From positions 1-42,068 of the forward strand of contig CAMCKZ010000021.1 of the NCBI GenBank assembly GCA_945875545.1: a stretch of 42,068 bases of DNA. The letters run 5' to 3'. Numbering within the stretch: position 1 is the stretch's first letter; each line of letters opens with the position of its first letter. The position numbers and the translations under genes are program-made. This DNA comes from Polyangium aurulentum. Its GTDB lineage: Bacteria > Myxococcota_A > Polyangia > Polyangiales > Polyangiaceae. The notes beneath the pieces are model-generated. The model was not told where the DNA came from. It was given only the letters and a program-made list of their open reading frames with translations, and made no database searches. Shown piece after piece: positions 9,752 through 17,722 of this stretch.

Positions 9752-9772
9752 AAGGCCGACGCGCGCTTAGCG

Positions 9773-9834
9773 CCCTTTTCAGCGGCATAGACGCCGCTGC
9801 GGCTCACGCCGCCTCGCCGCCCGCTTCGGAAAAG
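9773..9834. repeat. 62-base direct repeat, copy 1
   Basis: Identical over 62 bases to 9972-10033. The unit begins CCCTTTTC and ends GGAAAAG, giving short terminal inverted repeats. It contains two small internal hairpins (GCGGC...GCCGC twice). It lies in the non-coding gap after corA, which otherwise holds hairpins and no gene. Confidence 0.95.
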
Positions 9835-9885
9835 TGCGCTACCTACTTCCCGGGGCTTCGCCCCGACGCCGCTACGCGGCTCCCC

Positions 9886-9907
9886 AAAATCGGCTCCCGC
9901 CGATTTT
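9886..9907. repeat. Perfect 9-bp hairpin in the gap after corA
   Basis: AAAATCGGC and GCCGATTTT form a perfect stem around TCCC. The T-rich 3' arm makes it a possible terminator for corA, but it sits 135 bases after the stop inside a repeat cluster, so it may simply belong to the repeat structure. Confidence 0.6.
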
Positions 9908-9910
9908 CTA

Positions 9911-9965
9911 GAGCAGTCCTCGGTCAGATACACCCCGATGGGGTCTATCTGACCGAAAACCGCTC
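9911..9965. repeat. Long imperfect palindrome, interspersed repeat element
   Basis: Two 26-base arms, GAGCAGTCCTCGGTCAGATA... and its near-complement, flank the trinucleotide GAT; 22 of 26 positions pair. The core GGTCAGATACACCCC / GGGGTCTATCTGACC has one mismatch in 15. Half of it recurs, 29 of 30 bases in inverted orientation, at 34821-34850. It sits between the two 62-base direct repeats and resembles a REP- or MITE-like element; no transposase is nearby. Confidence 0.85.
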
Positions 9966-9971
9966 CAACGC

Positions 9972-10033
9972 CCCTTTTCAGCGGCATAGACGCCGCTGCG
10001 GCTCACGCCGCCTCGCCGCCCGCTTCGGAAAAG
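9972..10033. repeat. 62-base direct repeat, copy 2
   Basis: Exact copy of 9773-9834, 137 bases downstream of it. Together with the hairpin and the palindrome, the two copies fill most of the 376-base non-coding stretch between corA and the small minus-strand gene. Confidence 0.95.
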
Positions 10034-10051
10034 CGCGCGGGAAAAATGCAC

Positions 10052-10092
10052 AAAAAGAAGCGCCGCACCCTTGTGCCGCACTTCTTTTTTTT
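10052..10092. terminator. Probable bidirectional rho-independent terminator
   Basis: The arms AAGAAGCGCCGCAC and GTGCCGCACTTCTT pair with two mismatches. An A-run precedes the stem and an eight-T run follows it, so it can act on both strands. It lies between corA (plus) and the convergent small gene at 10128-10346 (minus). Confidence 0.75.
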
Positions 10093-10127
10093 GGCCTCTT
10101 TCGTGTGAACGAGGCCCGAACGCTATT

Positions 10128-10346
10128 TTACGAGCGACGCTTTGCGGCGAGCTTTTGGGTCGCTTCGTCGAGAGCCTTGGCTAGCTCGGCTTCGACGGCA
10201 GCGCCGCGCGCCCACTGGCACGCCTTGATGAGCGTGGTCTTCGTGGTCTCGCAGACCTGAGCCTGACGATGACGCGAAAGCCCTTGAAAAGACTGCTGCA
10301 TTTCCGATTGGATGGCCCGAACGGCGGGGGTGCGACTGCCACGCAT
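10128..10346 (-). CDS. Small protein of unknown function (72 residues)
   Basis: I recognise no family. The product is soluble, Ala/Gln/Lys/Arg-rich and probably all-helical, with one Cys pair (VCETTK, KACQWARG). A strong ribosome-binding site, TAGGAG, sits seven bases before the ATG, and the gene ends just before a bidirectional terminator, so it has the layout of a real monocistronic gene. An overlapping frame on the same strand (10123-10491, 122 residues) has no comparable start signal. It could be a small regulatory or structural protein; nothing in the sequence shows which. Confidence 0.65.
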   Translation of the reverse strand: MRGSRTPAVRAIQSEMQQSFQGLSRHRQAQVCETTKTTLIKACQWARGAAVEAELAKALDEATQKLAAKRRS

Positions 10347-10544
10347 GGTGTTCTCCTAAAATTGAACGCGCACGATTAGCGACGCGCGCGCCTGAATGCA
10401 AGCTTTTTTCGAGATTCACCGTTGCGGTTGTGTCGATAAACCGCAAACCCCGCGACACACCCCAGCCGCAACTAATACTTCGTATGCCCATCGTATGCGT
10501 GCGGGAATCTTGCCGCCACTTCCCCTCCCTTTCCCAGCATCGAC

Positions 10545-10925
10545 CTAAGCGGCAGCGCGCTCGGAACTCCGCGACCGACGGTCAAGCACGTGCGCCGCCG
10601 TGACAACGACCAGCGGAATGACCGGGCCCGCCGCGTGCGCCGAATCGCCCGCAAGCAGGTGGCATGCGACCGCGCCGACAAGATCGATCGTGAAGCCGGC
10701 CCAGGCCCACTCGCGCCAAAACGCTGGAACCGCAGCGGAAAACTGCGTGACCAGCAGCGCCGCGACACCCACAAGTTTACCGGCCCCGAGGACCGTGCAG
10801 AAGTAGGCCGGCAGCGAAAGAACCGCCATAGATTCAAGCAGTTGCTGCGGTTGTACGATGTCGGCGACGGCGGAACAAGTCATCAACACAACGGCCAACC
10901 CGAGAAGTATTTTGTCCATTTTCAT
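10545..10925 (-). CDS. DoxX-like small membrane protein
   Basis: The 126-residue product has four hydrophobic segments (about residues 5-22, 33-62, 70-92 and 98-112), including LPAYFCTVLGAGKLVGVAALL, the pattern of DoxX-like inner-membrane proteins, whose function is poorly known (redox or quinone-related roles have been proposed for the family). The open frame extends further upstream, but I chose the ATG at 10925 because GGAG lies eight bases before it and the membrane domain starts there. It is divergent from the methyltransferase gene at 11020, with a 94-base shared upstream region. Confidence 0.75.
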   Translation of the reverse strand: MKMDKILLGLAVVLMTCSAVADIVQPQQLLESMAVLSLPAYFCTVLGAGKLVGVAALLVTQFSAAVPAFWREWAWAGFTIDLVGAVACHLLAGDSAHAAGPVIPLVVVTAAHVLDRRSRSSERAAA

Positions 10926-11019
10926 GAGCTTGCTCCAAAGCACAGCGCGCGCCGATCCGCGCCTGCTAACGCCGCGAACGCCGCCCGCCGGCGATCCCGT
11001 GGTAGGCCGCGACGGCATC

Positions 11020-11781
11020 ATGGCAGATGCGCTCGACGGCGAAGAATTGACGGTCGATAGTCTCACGGGTAGTTGGCGTATTACCCAGCGAAAAAGGGGG
11101 CATCGCCACTCGACGGACGATCTTCTCACGGGCTGGTATGCCGCGAACTGCGGGGTGGCTGTGCAACGTATATTGGACCTCGGCGCGGGCCTCGGCTCCG
11201 TCGGACTCTTGGCCCTGTCGAAGTTTCCCGCCGCGCGTTTGACCTCCATCGAGGCGCAAGAGGTGAGTTTCGCGCTCTTGGAACGCAACGTGAAACTGAA
11301 CTATCTTGAGGGCCGCGTGCGCACGATTCACGGTGATTTGCGGCACGTGAGCATCGAGGCGAGGGCCTTCGACCTCGTCACCGGAAGCCCGCCCTATTGG
11401 GACGTGAGCGAAGGCGTGCTCCCGGCCGATTCGCAAAAGGCCCACGCGCGGTTCGAGCTGCGCGGGGACGTGCGCGATTATTGCCTCGCCGCCGAGCGGG
11501 CCCTCGCACCCGGTGGCCGCTTCGTGTTCTGTTTTCCAAGCGTTCAACGGCCCCGCGCCGAACGGGCCGTTTCCGCCGCTGGGCTCGCGATTCTGCGTTC
11601 CCGAGACGTCATTCCGCGCGCCGGTTTGCCCGCGCTTTTCAGTCTTTTTTGCTGTGGGTGCCCGGAAGACAGCGTGCATACTGAGCACGTACGTGAAGTG
11701 GCTTATGTTGTACGTGACGCAGACGGAACACAGACGAAGGAACACGCGGACTCGCGCGCTCTCTTTGGCCTCGGTTTGTAG
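11020..11781 (+). CDS. TrmN6-like class I SAM-dependent N6-adenine methyltransferase
   Basis: The 253-residue protein has the Rossmann SAM-binding motif ILDLGAGLGSVGLL (about 11170-11215) and the amino-methylating catalytic motif Ser-Pro-Pro-Tyr at residues 123-126, a permitted variant of NPPY. The N-terminal RGHRHSTDDLLTGWYA resembles the start of TrmN6/YfiC, which methylates A37 of tRNA-Val1. The frame stays open back to 10858, but that would overlap the divergent DoxX gene and its ribosome-binding site; the ATG at 11020 sits just before the conserved region. The substrate could be another RNA or a protein, since RlmJ/PrmC relatives share these motifs. It converges on the PilZ gene with a 34-base gap. 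Confidence 0.8.
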   Translation: MADALDGEELTVDSLTGSWRITQRKRGHRHSTDDLLTGWYAANCGVAVQRILDLGAGLGSVGLLALSKFPAARLTSIEAQEVSFALLERNVKLNYLEGRVRTIHGDLRHVSIEARAFDLVTGSPPYWDVSEGVLPADSQKAHARFELRGDVRDYCLAAERALAPGGRFVFCFPSVQRPRAERAVSAAGLAILRSRDVIPRAGLPALFSLFCCGCPEDSVHTEHVREVAYVVRDADGTQTKEHADSRALFGLGL

Positions 11782-11815
11782 TCACGCGCGCTCACAAAAA
11801 TCATCAAGCGGGCCC

Positions 11816-12502
11816 TCACGAAGTGCGCAGGACAGATTTCAAGACCGCGGCAACGGTCGTCCACTCGGGCTCCACGAACCCCAACGCGACCCCTTGGGCA
11901 TCGCTCCGAACGACGCCCACCGGCACGGAAATATCTCCGTTTACCCCGGTAAAAGTCATGGTTCCCTTCGTTCCCAGGGGCGGCACCGCTCCCGCGCACG
12001 TGACGAGCGCGCCCGTGACGGAAATGTTTACGAGGGTTGCGTCGAGGGTCATTTTGCCGATCACGAGCCGCGCGGTGCCCGACGCGGGCATGCGCTTGCC
12101 CATGCGCCAGCCGCGTTCTTCGTCGCTCAAAAATGGCGCGCGAATGTCTTCGCGGAGGACGAGAGACACGGCCACGAGCACCGCCAAATCGACGATCAAG
12201 ATGGAGGCTTTGTAGGCAAAATTTCCCTGCGGGAGGCGCAGGCCGCTGTCGAACAAAAGCGCAAACGAGTAGAGAAAAAACAGGACAAAGCCCCAACGTC
12301 GACCCGAGTAGATTCCAATTCCCGCGAGGGGCGCGCCAAGAACGAGCGCTGCCCCGAAGGTGCCGAAACCGAGCAGCCATTGACGGGCCACAACCTCCAG
12401 CGAGTGGCCGCTGGTGAACGCCGCCTGCGCCACATTCGCGAGGGGGCTGACGATGTACGCCAGCGCGATGGCGCGAACAAGAGGGGGTCGTGTGAACATC
12501 AT
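11816..12502 (-). CDS. Membrane protein with C-terminal PilZ domain
   Basis: The 228-residue product has three or four membrane-spanning segments (about residues 8-28, 42-66, 70-84 and 100-116), followed by a cytoplasmic PilZ-type domain from about 140 to 215. The second c-di-GMP motif is visible as NISVTG (residues 159-164), but the first motif RxxxR is not: the equivalent region reads KRMPASGTAR. It may therefore bind c-di-GMP weakly or be a non-binding PilZ. The start is placed at the ATG pair just before the first hydrophobic segment; the frame is open upstream to 12730, but that stretch is basic and unlike protein. The 163 bases upstream hold no gene. Confidence 0.72.
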   Translation of the reverse strand: MMFTRPPLVRAIALAYIVSPLANVAQAAFTSGHSLEVVARQWLLGFGTFGAALVLGAPLAGIGIYSGRRWGFVLFFLYSFALLFDSGLRLPQGNFAYKASILIVDLAVLVAVSLVLREDIRAPFLSDEERGWRMGKRMPASGTARLVIGKMTLDATLVNISVTGALVTCAGAVPPLGTKGTMTFTGVNGDISVPVGVVRSDAQGVALGFVEPEWTTVAAVLKSVLRTS

Positions 12503-12665
12503 GGCGCGGGCAAGTCTACAGCGCCTTTCGCGAAGTGCGCGGCCCCATTTTCTTTCCTCCGCACGCCCGAAATCGACACCAAGAAGGAGCACCTTCGACG
12601 CGCGCGAAAAAGACTGGGCCCGGCGGAATTTGCCCGGGTTCCGCCGCGCATTTTGCTGCTTATTT

Positions 12666-13499
12666 TCAGAGTTTTGTGTTGAAGGCCATGTCGGCGCGGG
12701 TGACCTCGCCTTGGATGGTTCCGGCGGCATTCATGAAGAACGTGCTGCGCCCCTGGCAGTCGAGGTAGTCGACGGGCGGCGTGTCGGGGCCGCCCGCGCA
12801 AATCAGCACAAGGTTTTTCGTCGCCACGTTTCGCGCGGACGTCACGCGAATGAAGTCGAAACGATGGTCCGAGAGGCACGCGTTCCCGACCCCGCGGCAA
12901 AAGCTCGCATCCTCCGGATGGTTGTACCAGTGGCTCGGCGTCATCCCGCCCAGCGCCGCATTGCCCGCGATCTTCATAAAAAGACGCGTCATAAACGGTG
13001 CGGTGGCGGCAGCCGGCCCCGGGAGGTCGAGGCTGATGCCCTTCAGCGGCTTCTTGGTGAAATACAGAAACATGTAATGGAGTTTGGCGGCGAACTCCGC
13101 TGTCGGCTTCCCGTTGGCCTTCGTGAACTGGTCGAACATGACGACCGACATCGGCACGCCTTCTTCTGACGGCAAGTAGTGGTAAAGTTCCGAGAATTCC
13201 GTATCCGCGCCGCCCGACGCCTCAAGCCCCATGTACAGCCCCTGCACGCCGCCGGCCCCGCCATCGCTTCCCGTCCAGCGGTTCCACTTGTCGCGGGCCA
13301 AGGGAGCATGAACCTTCCGCACATCGCGCTCGGAGCCGTCGGAGAACTTCGACGACGAGTAGCGGTAAAGCGGCGACCCCATGGGCAGGGTGAGCGTAAT
13401 GTCCGGGTTGCTCCCCATTTCCGCCTGACTTGCACTCAACAGATCGTACGTCGCATCAAACGCCGCTTTGTAAACCGCAGGCGACTTAAGGTCAGGCAT
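12666..13499 (-). CDS. Uncharacterised protein, possible RES-like (NAD+ phosphorylase) fold
   Basis: The family is not certain. Residues 42-110 read like the core of a RES domain: SPLYRYSS with Arg46, then NRWTG and GVQGLYMGLEASGG leading to DTEFSELYHY with Glu104. RES toxins degrade NAD+ and need an Arg, a Glu and a Ser; a later Ser (PEDASF) is a possible third residue. The protein is longer (277) than most RES domains and I see no adjacent Xre-type antitoxin gene. The rest includes several Cys and a glycine-rich end. I placed the start at the ATG at 13499; an ATG at 13535 adds 12 residues, and neither has a clear ribosome-binding site. Confidence 0.55.
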   Translation of the reverse strand: MPDLKSPAVYKAAFDATYDLLSASQAEMGSNPDITLTLPMGSPLYRYSSSKFSDGSERDVRKVHAPLARDKWNRWTGSDGGAGGVQGLYMGLEASGGADTEFSELYHYLPSEEGVPMSVVMFDQFTKANGKPTAEFAAKLHYMFLYFTKKPLKGISLDLPGPAAATAPFMTRLFMKIAGNAALGGMTPSHWYNHPEDASFCRGVGNACLSDHRFDFIRVTSARNVATKNLVLICAGGPDTPPVDYLDCQGRSTFFMNAAGTIQGEVTRADMAFNTKL

Positions 13500-13788
13500 T
13501 TTACAATATCTTTCGAACTTTAATGGCAACGCCATTGAGGCAGACGTACAAAGGGCACTCTACCGACGGCCGTACTGGCACCAAGCGTCGCACGCCAACA
13601 GAAACGGGCTAGAGCGTGAGCTCCGATCGGCGGATTAGGGCCTATAAACCACGTCTGCAACACAAATTTACGCTCATCTGGCGACCAATGGCCATCGTTG
13701 CCCCTCACACCTCGCGGTCGGCAAGCGCGCTTTCTACGTTTTATCGATACCAAGCCTGTGCTAGGATATCCCCTCGGAATAGCCTCGA
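13500..13788. other. Divergent intergenic region, no gene seen
   Basis: About 290 bases between the RES-like gene and the FG-GAP gene, more AT-rich than the surroundings. TAGGAT at 13762-13767 could be a -10 element for the rightward gene, but no good -35 lies 17 bases upstream. I see no RNA structure or repeat. Confidence 0.4.
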
Positions 13789-15474
13789 ATGACCGACCGT
13801 CCCCTCGCCCCTTCACCGCCCCAAGTTGACCCCCACGGTTCCCCGCGCGCCGGCGTACTGGCGGGCGCGGCGGCTGCGACTCTCGGCATCGCATTTCTCG
13901 TCTGGGTCGGCGTGGCGAAATCCGACAAAACGCGGTCAGCCGTGCCGCACGATGGCTTGACCCCGAAAAAAGCTGCGACCTCGGTGGACGCCGGCACCCG
14001 CGATGCGGTGGAAGATTCCGGCCTCCCGGGCGATAAGCTCGCGGCCATTTACTGCGCGTCGTGCCATTTGTTGCCGCCCACAAACGCCGCAACCAAGGAG
14101 AACTGGGCCTTCACACTCAATCTCATGGGCTATTACTTGGGCGTCGAAAACGCGTCGTTTCGTGCGGGTTATCGATACGAAGAGTGGGCCGAGATGCTCG
14201 ATGCCGCGCGTCTGCCCGCCAAGCGCATGCTGGCATACGCTGCGTTTGAGCGCCTTCGCCGCTATTACCTCGACGCGGCCCCGGATGAAATGGGGGCCAG
14301 ACCCGTTCAAAACGTGCCAGAAACGGATCTGTTTGAGCCGCTGCCCAGCGACTACCGGCCCGCGCAAGGCGTGACCACGATGGTCACGATCGACTCGAAG
14401 CGCCGGCGAGTCGTCCTCGGCGACGCCTTCACGAGCAGTTTGGTCATCCTTGACGCCGGCGGCCGCACACAAAAGACGCTGGCCGCCCTGGGAATTCCCG
14501 TCGATCTCGCCATTCGCGGGGCCGACTACATCGCCACGCTCATCGGCGTTCTCTCCACCACGAACGCGCGTCTCGGCAGCATTGTCCGCATCCCAGCCGC
14601 CGCACCACACGCACATTCCGGCGCAACGCCCGAGGTACTGGTTCGAAACCTCTTTCGGCCGACCGCCTCCACATTCGCGGATTTGAACGGAGATGGCCTC
14701 GACGAAATCGTTTCGTCGCAATTCGGAAACCACCGCGGCCAGGTCTCGGTATTCGAGAGAAAGGCCCACACGTGGGAGGAACACATACTGCGAGTCCAGC
14801 CTGGAGCCATACGTTCCGAGGTTGCGGACCTCAACCACGATGGTCGCCCCGACATCGTCACGGTCTTTGCCCAGGCCGACGAGTCGGTTCACGTTTTTAT
14901 GAACGAGGGCAATCTCGTCTTTCGCGATGAAACGGTCATTCGCAACATCTCGTCGTTCGGTTCGTCGCACCTGCAACTCGTCGACATGAACGGCGACGGA
15001 GCCCTCGACGTGGTGCTGGCAAACGGCGACGACGGCGATTTGCCCGTGCACACGCTCAAGCCTTTTCACGGCATTCGCATTTACACAAACGATGGGCACG
15101 CGCGGTTTACGGAGAGCTTCTTCTACCCCATGTATGGTGCATACAAATCCGTCGCGGGCGACTTCGACGGCGACGGCAAGCCCGACCTCGCGGCCATTGC
15201 ATTTTTCCCCGATTGGGACGCGGTCAAGCCCGAGTCCTTCGTGCTTTTGCACCAAGGCGAATCCATGCAGTTTACACCCATGCGCGTGCGCGGCCTACCC
15301 GAGGGCCGCTGGGGTTGCATGGACGTCGGCGACATCGACGGCGACGGCGATCTGGACGTCGTTCTCGGCGGCATGTACGACCGCGTGGGCGTCCCGAACG
15401 ACACCGTGTGGAACCGCATTTCCAAGGGCCCGTTGGCCGTCGTATTGCGCAATCAAGGCACGCGCCGATGGTGA
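13789..15474 (+). CDS. Membrane-anchored FG-GAP/VCBS repeat protein with CxxCH haem motif
   Basis: A single N-terminal hydrophobic segment (about residues 22-42) anchors or exports the 561-residue protein. A short cytochrome c-like part follows, with YCASCHLLPP (Cys89, Cys92, His93) for covalent haem attachment and an Asn-Trp-rich stretch with Met ligand candidates. The remainder is a beta-propeller of FG-GAP-type repeats with calcium-binding loops such as DLNGDGLDE, DLNHDGRPD, DMNGDGALD, DFDGDGKPD and DIDGDGDLD. Similar haem/FG-GAP combinations occur in envelope proteins of Bacteroidota and Planctomycetota, with roles not well defined. A small exported protein gene follows after 40 bases and may share the transcript. 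Confidence 0.8.
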   Translation: MTDRPLAPSPPQVDPHGSPRAGVLAGAAAATLGIAFLVWVGVAKSDKTRSAVPHDGLTPKKAATSVDAGTRDAVEDSGLPGDKLAAIYCASCHLLPPTNAATKENWAFTLNLMGYYLGVENASFRAGYRYEEWAEMLDAARLPAKRMLAYAAFERLRRYYLDAAPDEMGARPVQNVPETDLFEPLPSDYRPAQGVTTMVTIDSKRRRVVLGDAFTSSLVILDAGGRTQKTLAALGIPVDLAIRGADYIATLIGVLSTTNARLGSIVRIPAAAPHAHSGATPEVLVRNLFRPTASTFADLNGDGLDEIVSSQFGNHRGQVSVFERKAHTWEEHILRVQPGAIRSEVADLNHDGRPDIVTVFAQADESVHVFMNEGNLVFRDETVIRNISSFGSSHLQLVDMNGDGALDVVLANGDDGDLPVHTLKPFHGIRIYTNDGHARFTESFFYPMYGAYKSVAGDFDGDGKPDLAAIAFFPDWDAVKPESFVLLHQGESMQFTPMRVRGLPEGRWGCMDVGDIDGDGDLDVVLGGMYDRVGVPNDTVWNRISKGPLAVVLRNQGTRRW

Positions 15475-15514
15475 CGACCCCCTCGCGTCGTCGCCGCCAA
15501 GAACCCGCAAGACC

Positions 15515-16114
15515 ATGAAAATCCGAAGACTACTTTTCGCATTATTCCTAGGGATTTCCCACGTTTCAAGCGCCAAGGGAACTTCCGACGAAGCCGCCAC
15601 CGAAGCGCCGGGCGCGGCGGGAAACGAGGCGCCGCGGAGCTACATTGGTCTGCGGGTCGGGGCGTCGAGCGGCATCACCACGGGGCAGCCCGAAGTGTGC
15701 GGCGAGCTGACCCCATTTGCCTTTCTTTCCATTCACGCGTGCGGCTCCGGCGCAGGGCTTTGGAGTTCGTCGAACGGCCGCGAAATCTCCCACTACCGCC
15801 TCGATTGGCATCTTCCGTCGGCCAAATTCGGAGGCGTCTTTGTAAAGGCTCTCGTAGGCGCAGGTCTCGCGGAACTTCAGCTCACAAGCGACGACCCAGG
15901 CTTCAAACTGGCCAGCACGGGCCCGCGCGGCGTTGAAACCGCGGGCCCCGAATTCGCCGGCATCCTTCGCGCCGTATTGCCGCTGGAACACGGTTTTGAG
16001 GGCATCGCCGACCTCACCGCGGGCCTCGCGTATTTCGCCCACGCGCCGGCCCTGGTGACGCCCCAGGCCCGGGTTCAGCCCTTTGTGGGGGTCAATGTCG
16101 GCCTCGCGTTTTGA
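15515..16114 (+). CDS. Small exported protein, outer-membrane beta-barrel-like
   Basis: The 199-residue product starts with a signal peptide (MKIRRLLFALFLGISHVSSA, cleavage likely near residue 20-22). The mature part alternates polar and hydrophobic residues with many glycines (GLRVGASSG, GVFVKALVGAGLAEL) and ends in VGVNVGLAF; a terminal Phe is typical of barrels recognised by the BAM machinery. I cannot name a family. The frame is open upstream to 15092, but that part overlaps the FG-GAP gene and is not protein-like. It probably follows the FG-GAP gene in one transcript. Confidence 0.65.
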   Translation: MKIRRLLFALFLGISHVSSAKGTSDEAATEAPGAAGNEAPRSYIGLRVGASSGITTGQPEVCGELTPFAFLSIHACGSGAGLWSSSNGREISHYRLDWHLPSAKFGGVFVKALVGAGLAELQLTSDDPGFKLASTGPRGVETAGPEFAGILRAVLPLEHGFEGIADLTAGLAYFAHAPALVTPQARVQPFVGVNVGLAF

Positions 16115-16148
16115 AGCGATGAGGGGGGCTCCTACGGCCCGGTCTCAG

Positions 16149-16221
16149 CGCCCTCGGCAGGAGTCGAACCTGCGACCAACGCTTTAGGAAAGCGCTGCTC
16201 TATCCACTGAGCTACGAAGGC
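16149..16221 (-). tRNA. tRNA-Arg, anticodon CCU
   Basis: The 73-base minus-strand sequence folds as a cloverleaf: acceptor GCCTTCG/CGAGGGC (one G-U), D-arm GCTC/GAGC, anticodon stem GCGCT/AGCGT with loop TTCCTAA, and T-arm GCAGG/CCTGC with loop TTCGACT. The anticodon CCU reads AGG (Arg). The 3' CCA is not encoded. It sits 34 bases downstream of one gene and 61 bases from the next; I see no integrated element using it as an attachment site. Confidence 0.96.
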
Positions 16222-16282
16222 GAAGCGCCCCCACTAGCGCGCTTTTGGCGAATAGAAAATCGCCCGGGCGAGTTGTGAGCCC

Positions 16283-17629
16283 TTAGGTCGCCGCTTGGTG
16301 CTCGTGCATCTTCGCGCCAATGGCTTTGCTGACCGCAAAAAGCACGAGGCCGGCGGCGGTGGTCGCGACGACGATCGCGCTAAAGAGCTGCACTTCTCCA
16401 AGTTTTTCCGACGATCCGCCGATGATACCCGCGAGGTAATTCGCCACAAAACTTGAGAGAAACCACACGCCCATCATGAGGCTCGTGAGTCTGCCCGGTG
16501 CCAAGCGCGACACCATCGAAAGGCCTACGGGCGATAGGCAAAGCTCGCCCACGGTGTGCAGAAAATACGCGCCGACAATCCACAGCATGTGGGCCTTGGC
16601 GCCGTGTTCCGTCTCTTTCGCGGCCCCAATCATGAGCACAAAACCCGTGGCCAAAAAGACCAGGCCAAACGCCATTTTCACCGGCGTCGAGGGGTCTTTC
16701 TTGAGGTCCGAAAGCTTGACCCAGAGGGCAGAAAAAAATGGGGCGAGGGTCAAGATAAACAGCGGATTAAGGGCCTGAAACCAGGTGGTTGGAATCAAGA
16801 AACCGAAGACTTCCCGATCGACTTTTTCAGCCGTGTACAGGTTCATGAGTCCGCCGGCTTGCTCGAAGGCGGCCCAGAAAAAGATGTTGAAAAATGCGAG
16901 CGTGAAAATGACGCCGAGGCGGTCGGTCTCGATAGGCGACAACGCCGCCTTCATCGGCACGCCACTTGTACCTGTAATCTGCACAGACTTGGGCGCCGGT
17001 CGGAGACCAACTTGCCCGAGAAGTTTTTTGTGCAGCGCCAAAAACGTGAGAAGGCCGAAGCCCATGCCGACGCCGGCGGAGGCAAAGCCCCAGTGCCATC
17101 CGAGCTTTTCTCCAAGGGTTCCGCACACGAGCGGCGACAAAAAAGCGCCCAGGTTGATGCCCATGTAGAAGATCGTGAAGGCACCGTCGCGCCGCGTGTC
17201 GGAGCTGTCGTAGAGGCCGCCCACCATGGTGCTGATGTTCGGCTTGAAGAGACCGTTGCCGATGATGAGCGCCGAGAGCGCCGCAAAAAAAGCGACGTGC
17301 CCCGGAACGGCCATCAAGAAATGGCCGATCATCATGATGACGCCGCCGATGAGCACCGCTCGCCGTTGGCCAAGAATGTTGTCCGCGAGCCACCCGCCAA
17401 GGACCGGTGTGGCGTAAACGAGAGCCGTGTATGCCCCGTAAATTTTCAGGGCAAATGCTTTATCCCACCCGAACCCGCCGCGCTCCGTGGCCGCCACCAT
17501 GTAAAGCGTGAGCAGTGCACGCATTCCATAATAGCTCATACGCTCCCACATTTCGGTGGCGAAGAGCAGGTACAGACCAGACGGATGCCCCGTCAGACGG
17601 GCGGGCTTTGAGGGAACGATCGAAACCAT
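16283..17629 (-). CDS. POT/PTR2-family proton-dependent peptide transporter
   Basis: This is an inner-membrane proton symporter for di- and tripeptides. The family motif ExxERxxYYG is present at the first helix (EMWERMSYYG), and the PTR2 signature region includes IIGNGLFKPNISTMVGGLY and GAFTIFYMGINLGAFLSPLVCG. About twelve to fourteen hydrophobic segments can be read. At 448 residues it is somewhat shorter than the usual 480-500. GAGGA lies four bases before the ATG at 17629. It is transcribed alone, in the same direction as the downstream tRNA. The exact peptide range cannot be inferred. Confidence 0.93.
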   Translation of the reverse strand: MVSIVPSKPARLTGHPSGLYLLFATEMWERMSYYGMRALLTLYMVAATERGGFGWDKAFALKIYGAYTALVYATPVLGGWLADNILGQRRAVLIGGVIMMIGHFLMAVPGHVAFFAALSALIIGNGLFKPNISTMVGGLYDSSDTRRDGAFTIFYMGINLGAFLSPLVCGTLGEKLGWHWGFASAGVGMGFGLLTFLALHKKLLGQVGLRPAPKSVQITGTSGVPMKAALSPIETDRLGVIFTLAFFNIFFWAAFEQAGGLMNLYTAEKVDREVFGFLIPTTWFQALNPLFILTLAPFFSALWVKLSDLKKDPSTPVKMAFGLVFLATGFVLMIGAAKETEHGAKAHMLWIVGAYFLHTVGELCLSPVGLSMVSRLAPGRLTSLMMGVWFLSSFVANYLAGIIGGSSEKLGEVQLFSAIVVATTAAGLVLFAVSKAIGAKMHEHQAAT

Positions 17630-17722
17630 GCGTCCTCACGCCTAGCGAATCGCGCGCGCGTTGTCGCGTTTCCTGCGTTCGTCCACCAACATGTGTCTCC
17701 CGTCGGCCACGCCCCGCGCAGC

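Noticed and set aside
9773-10033. Two 62-base direct repeats considered as boundaries of an insertion element
   Set aside because: The 137 bases between them contain only hairpins and no transposase frame.
13936-15255. Minus-strand open frame (439 codons) opposite the FG-GAP gene
   Set aside because: The plus-strand frame has the haem motif and calcium-binding repeats; the minus frame has none.
16149-16221. tRNA-Arg considered as an integration site for a mobile island
   Set aside because: No integrase gene and no direct repeat of the tRNA 3' end were found nearby.
16556-17611. Plus-strand open frame (351 codons) opposite the POT transporter
   Set aside because: It is charged and low-complexity without motif, while the minus strand is a clear membrane transporter.
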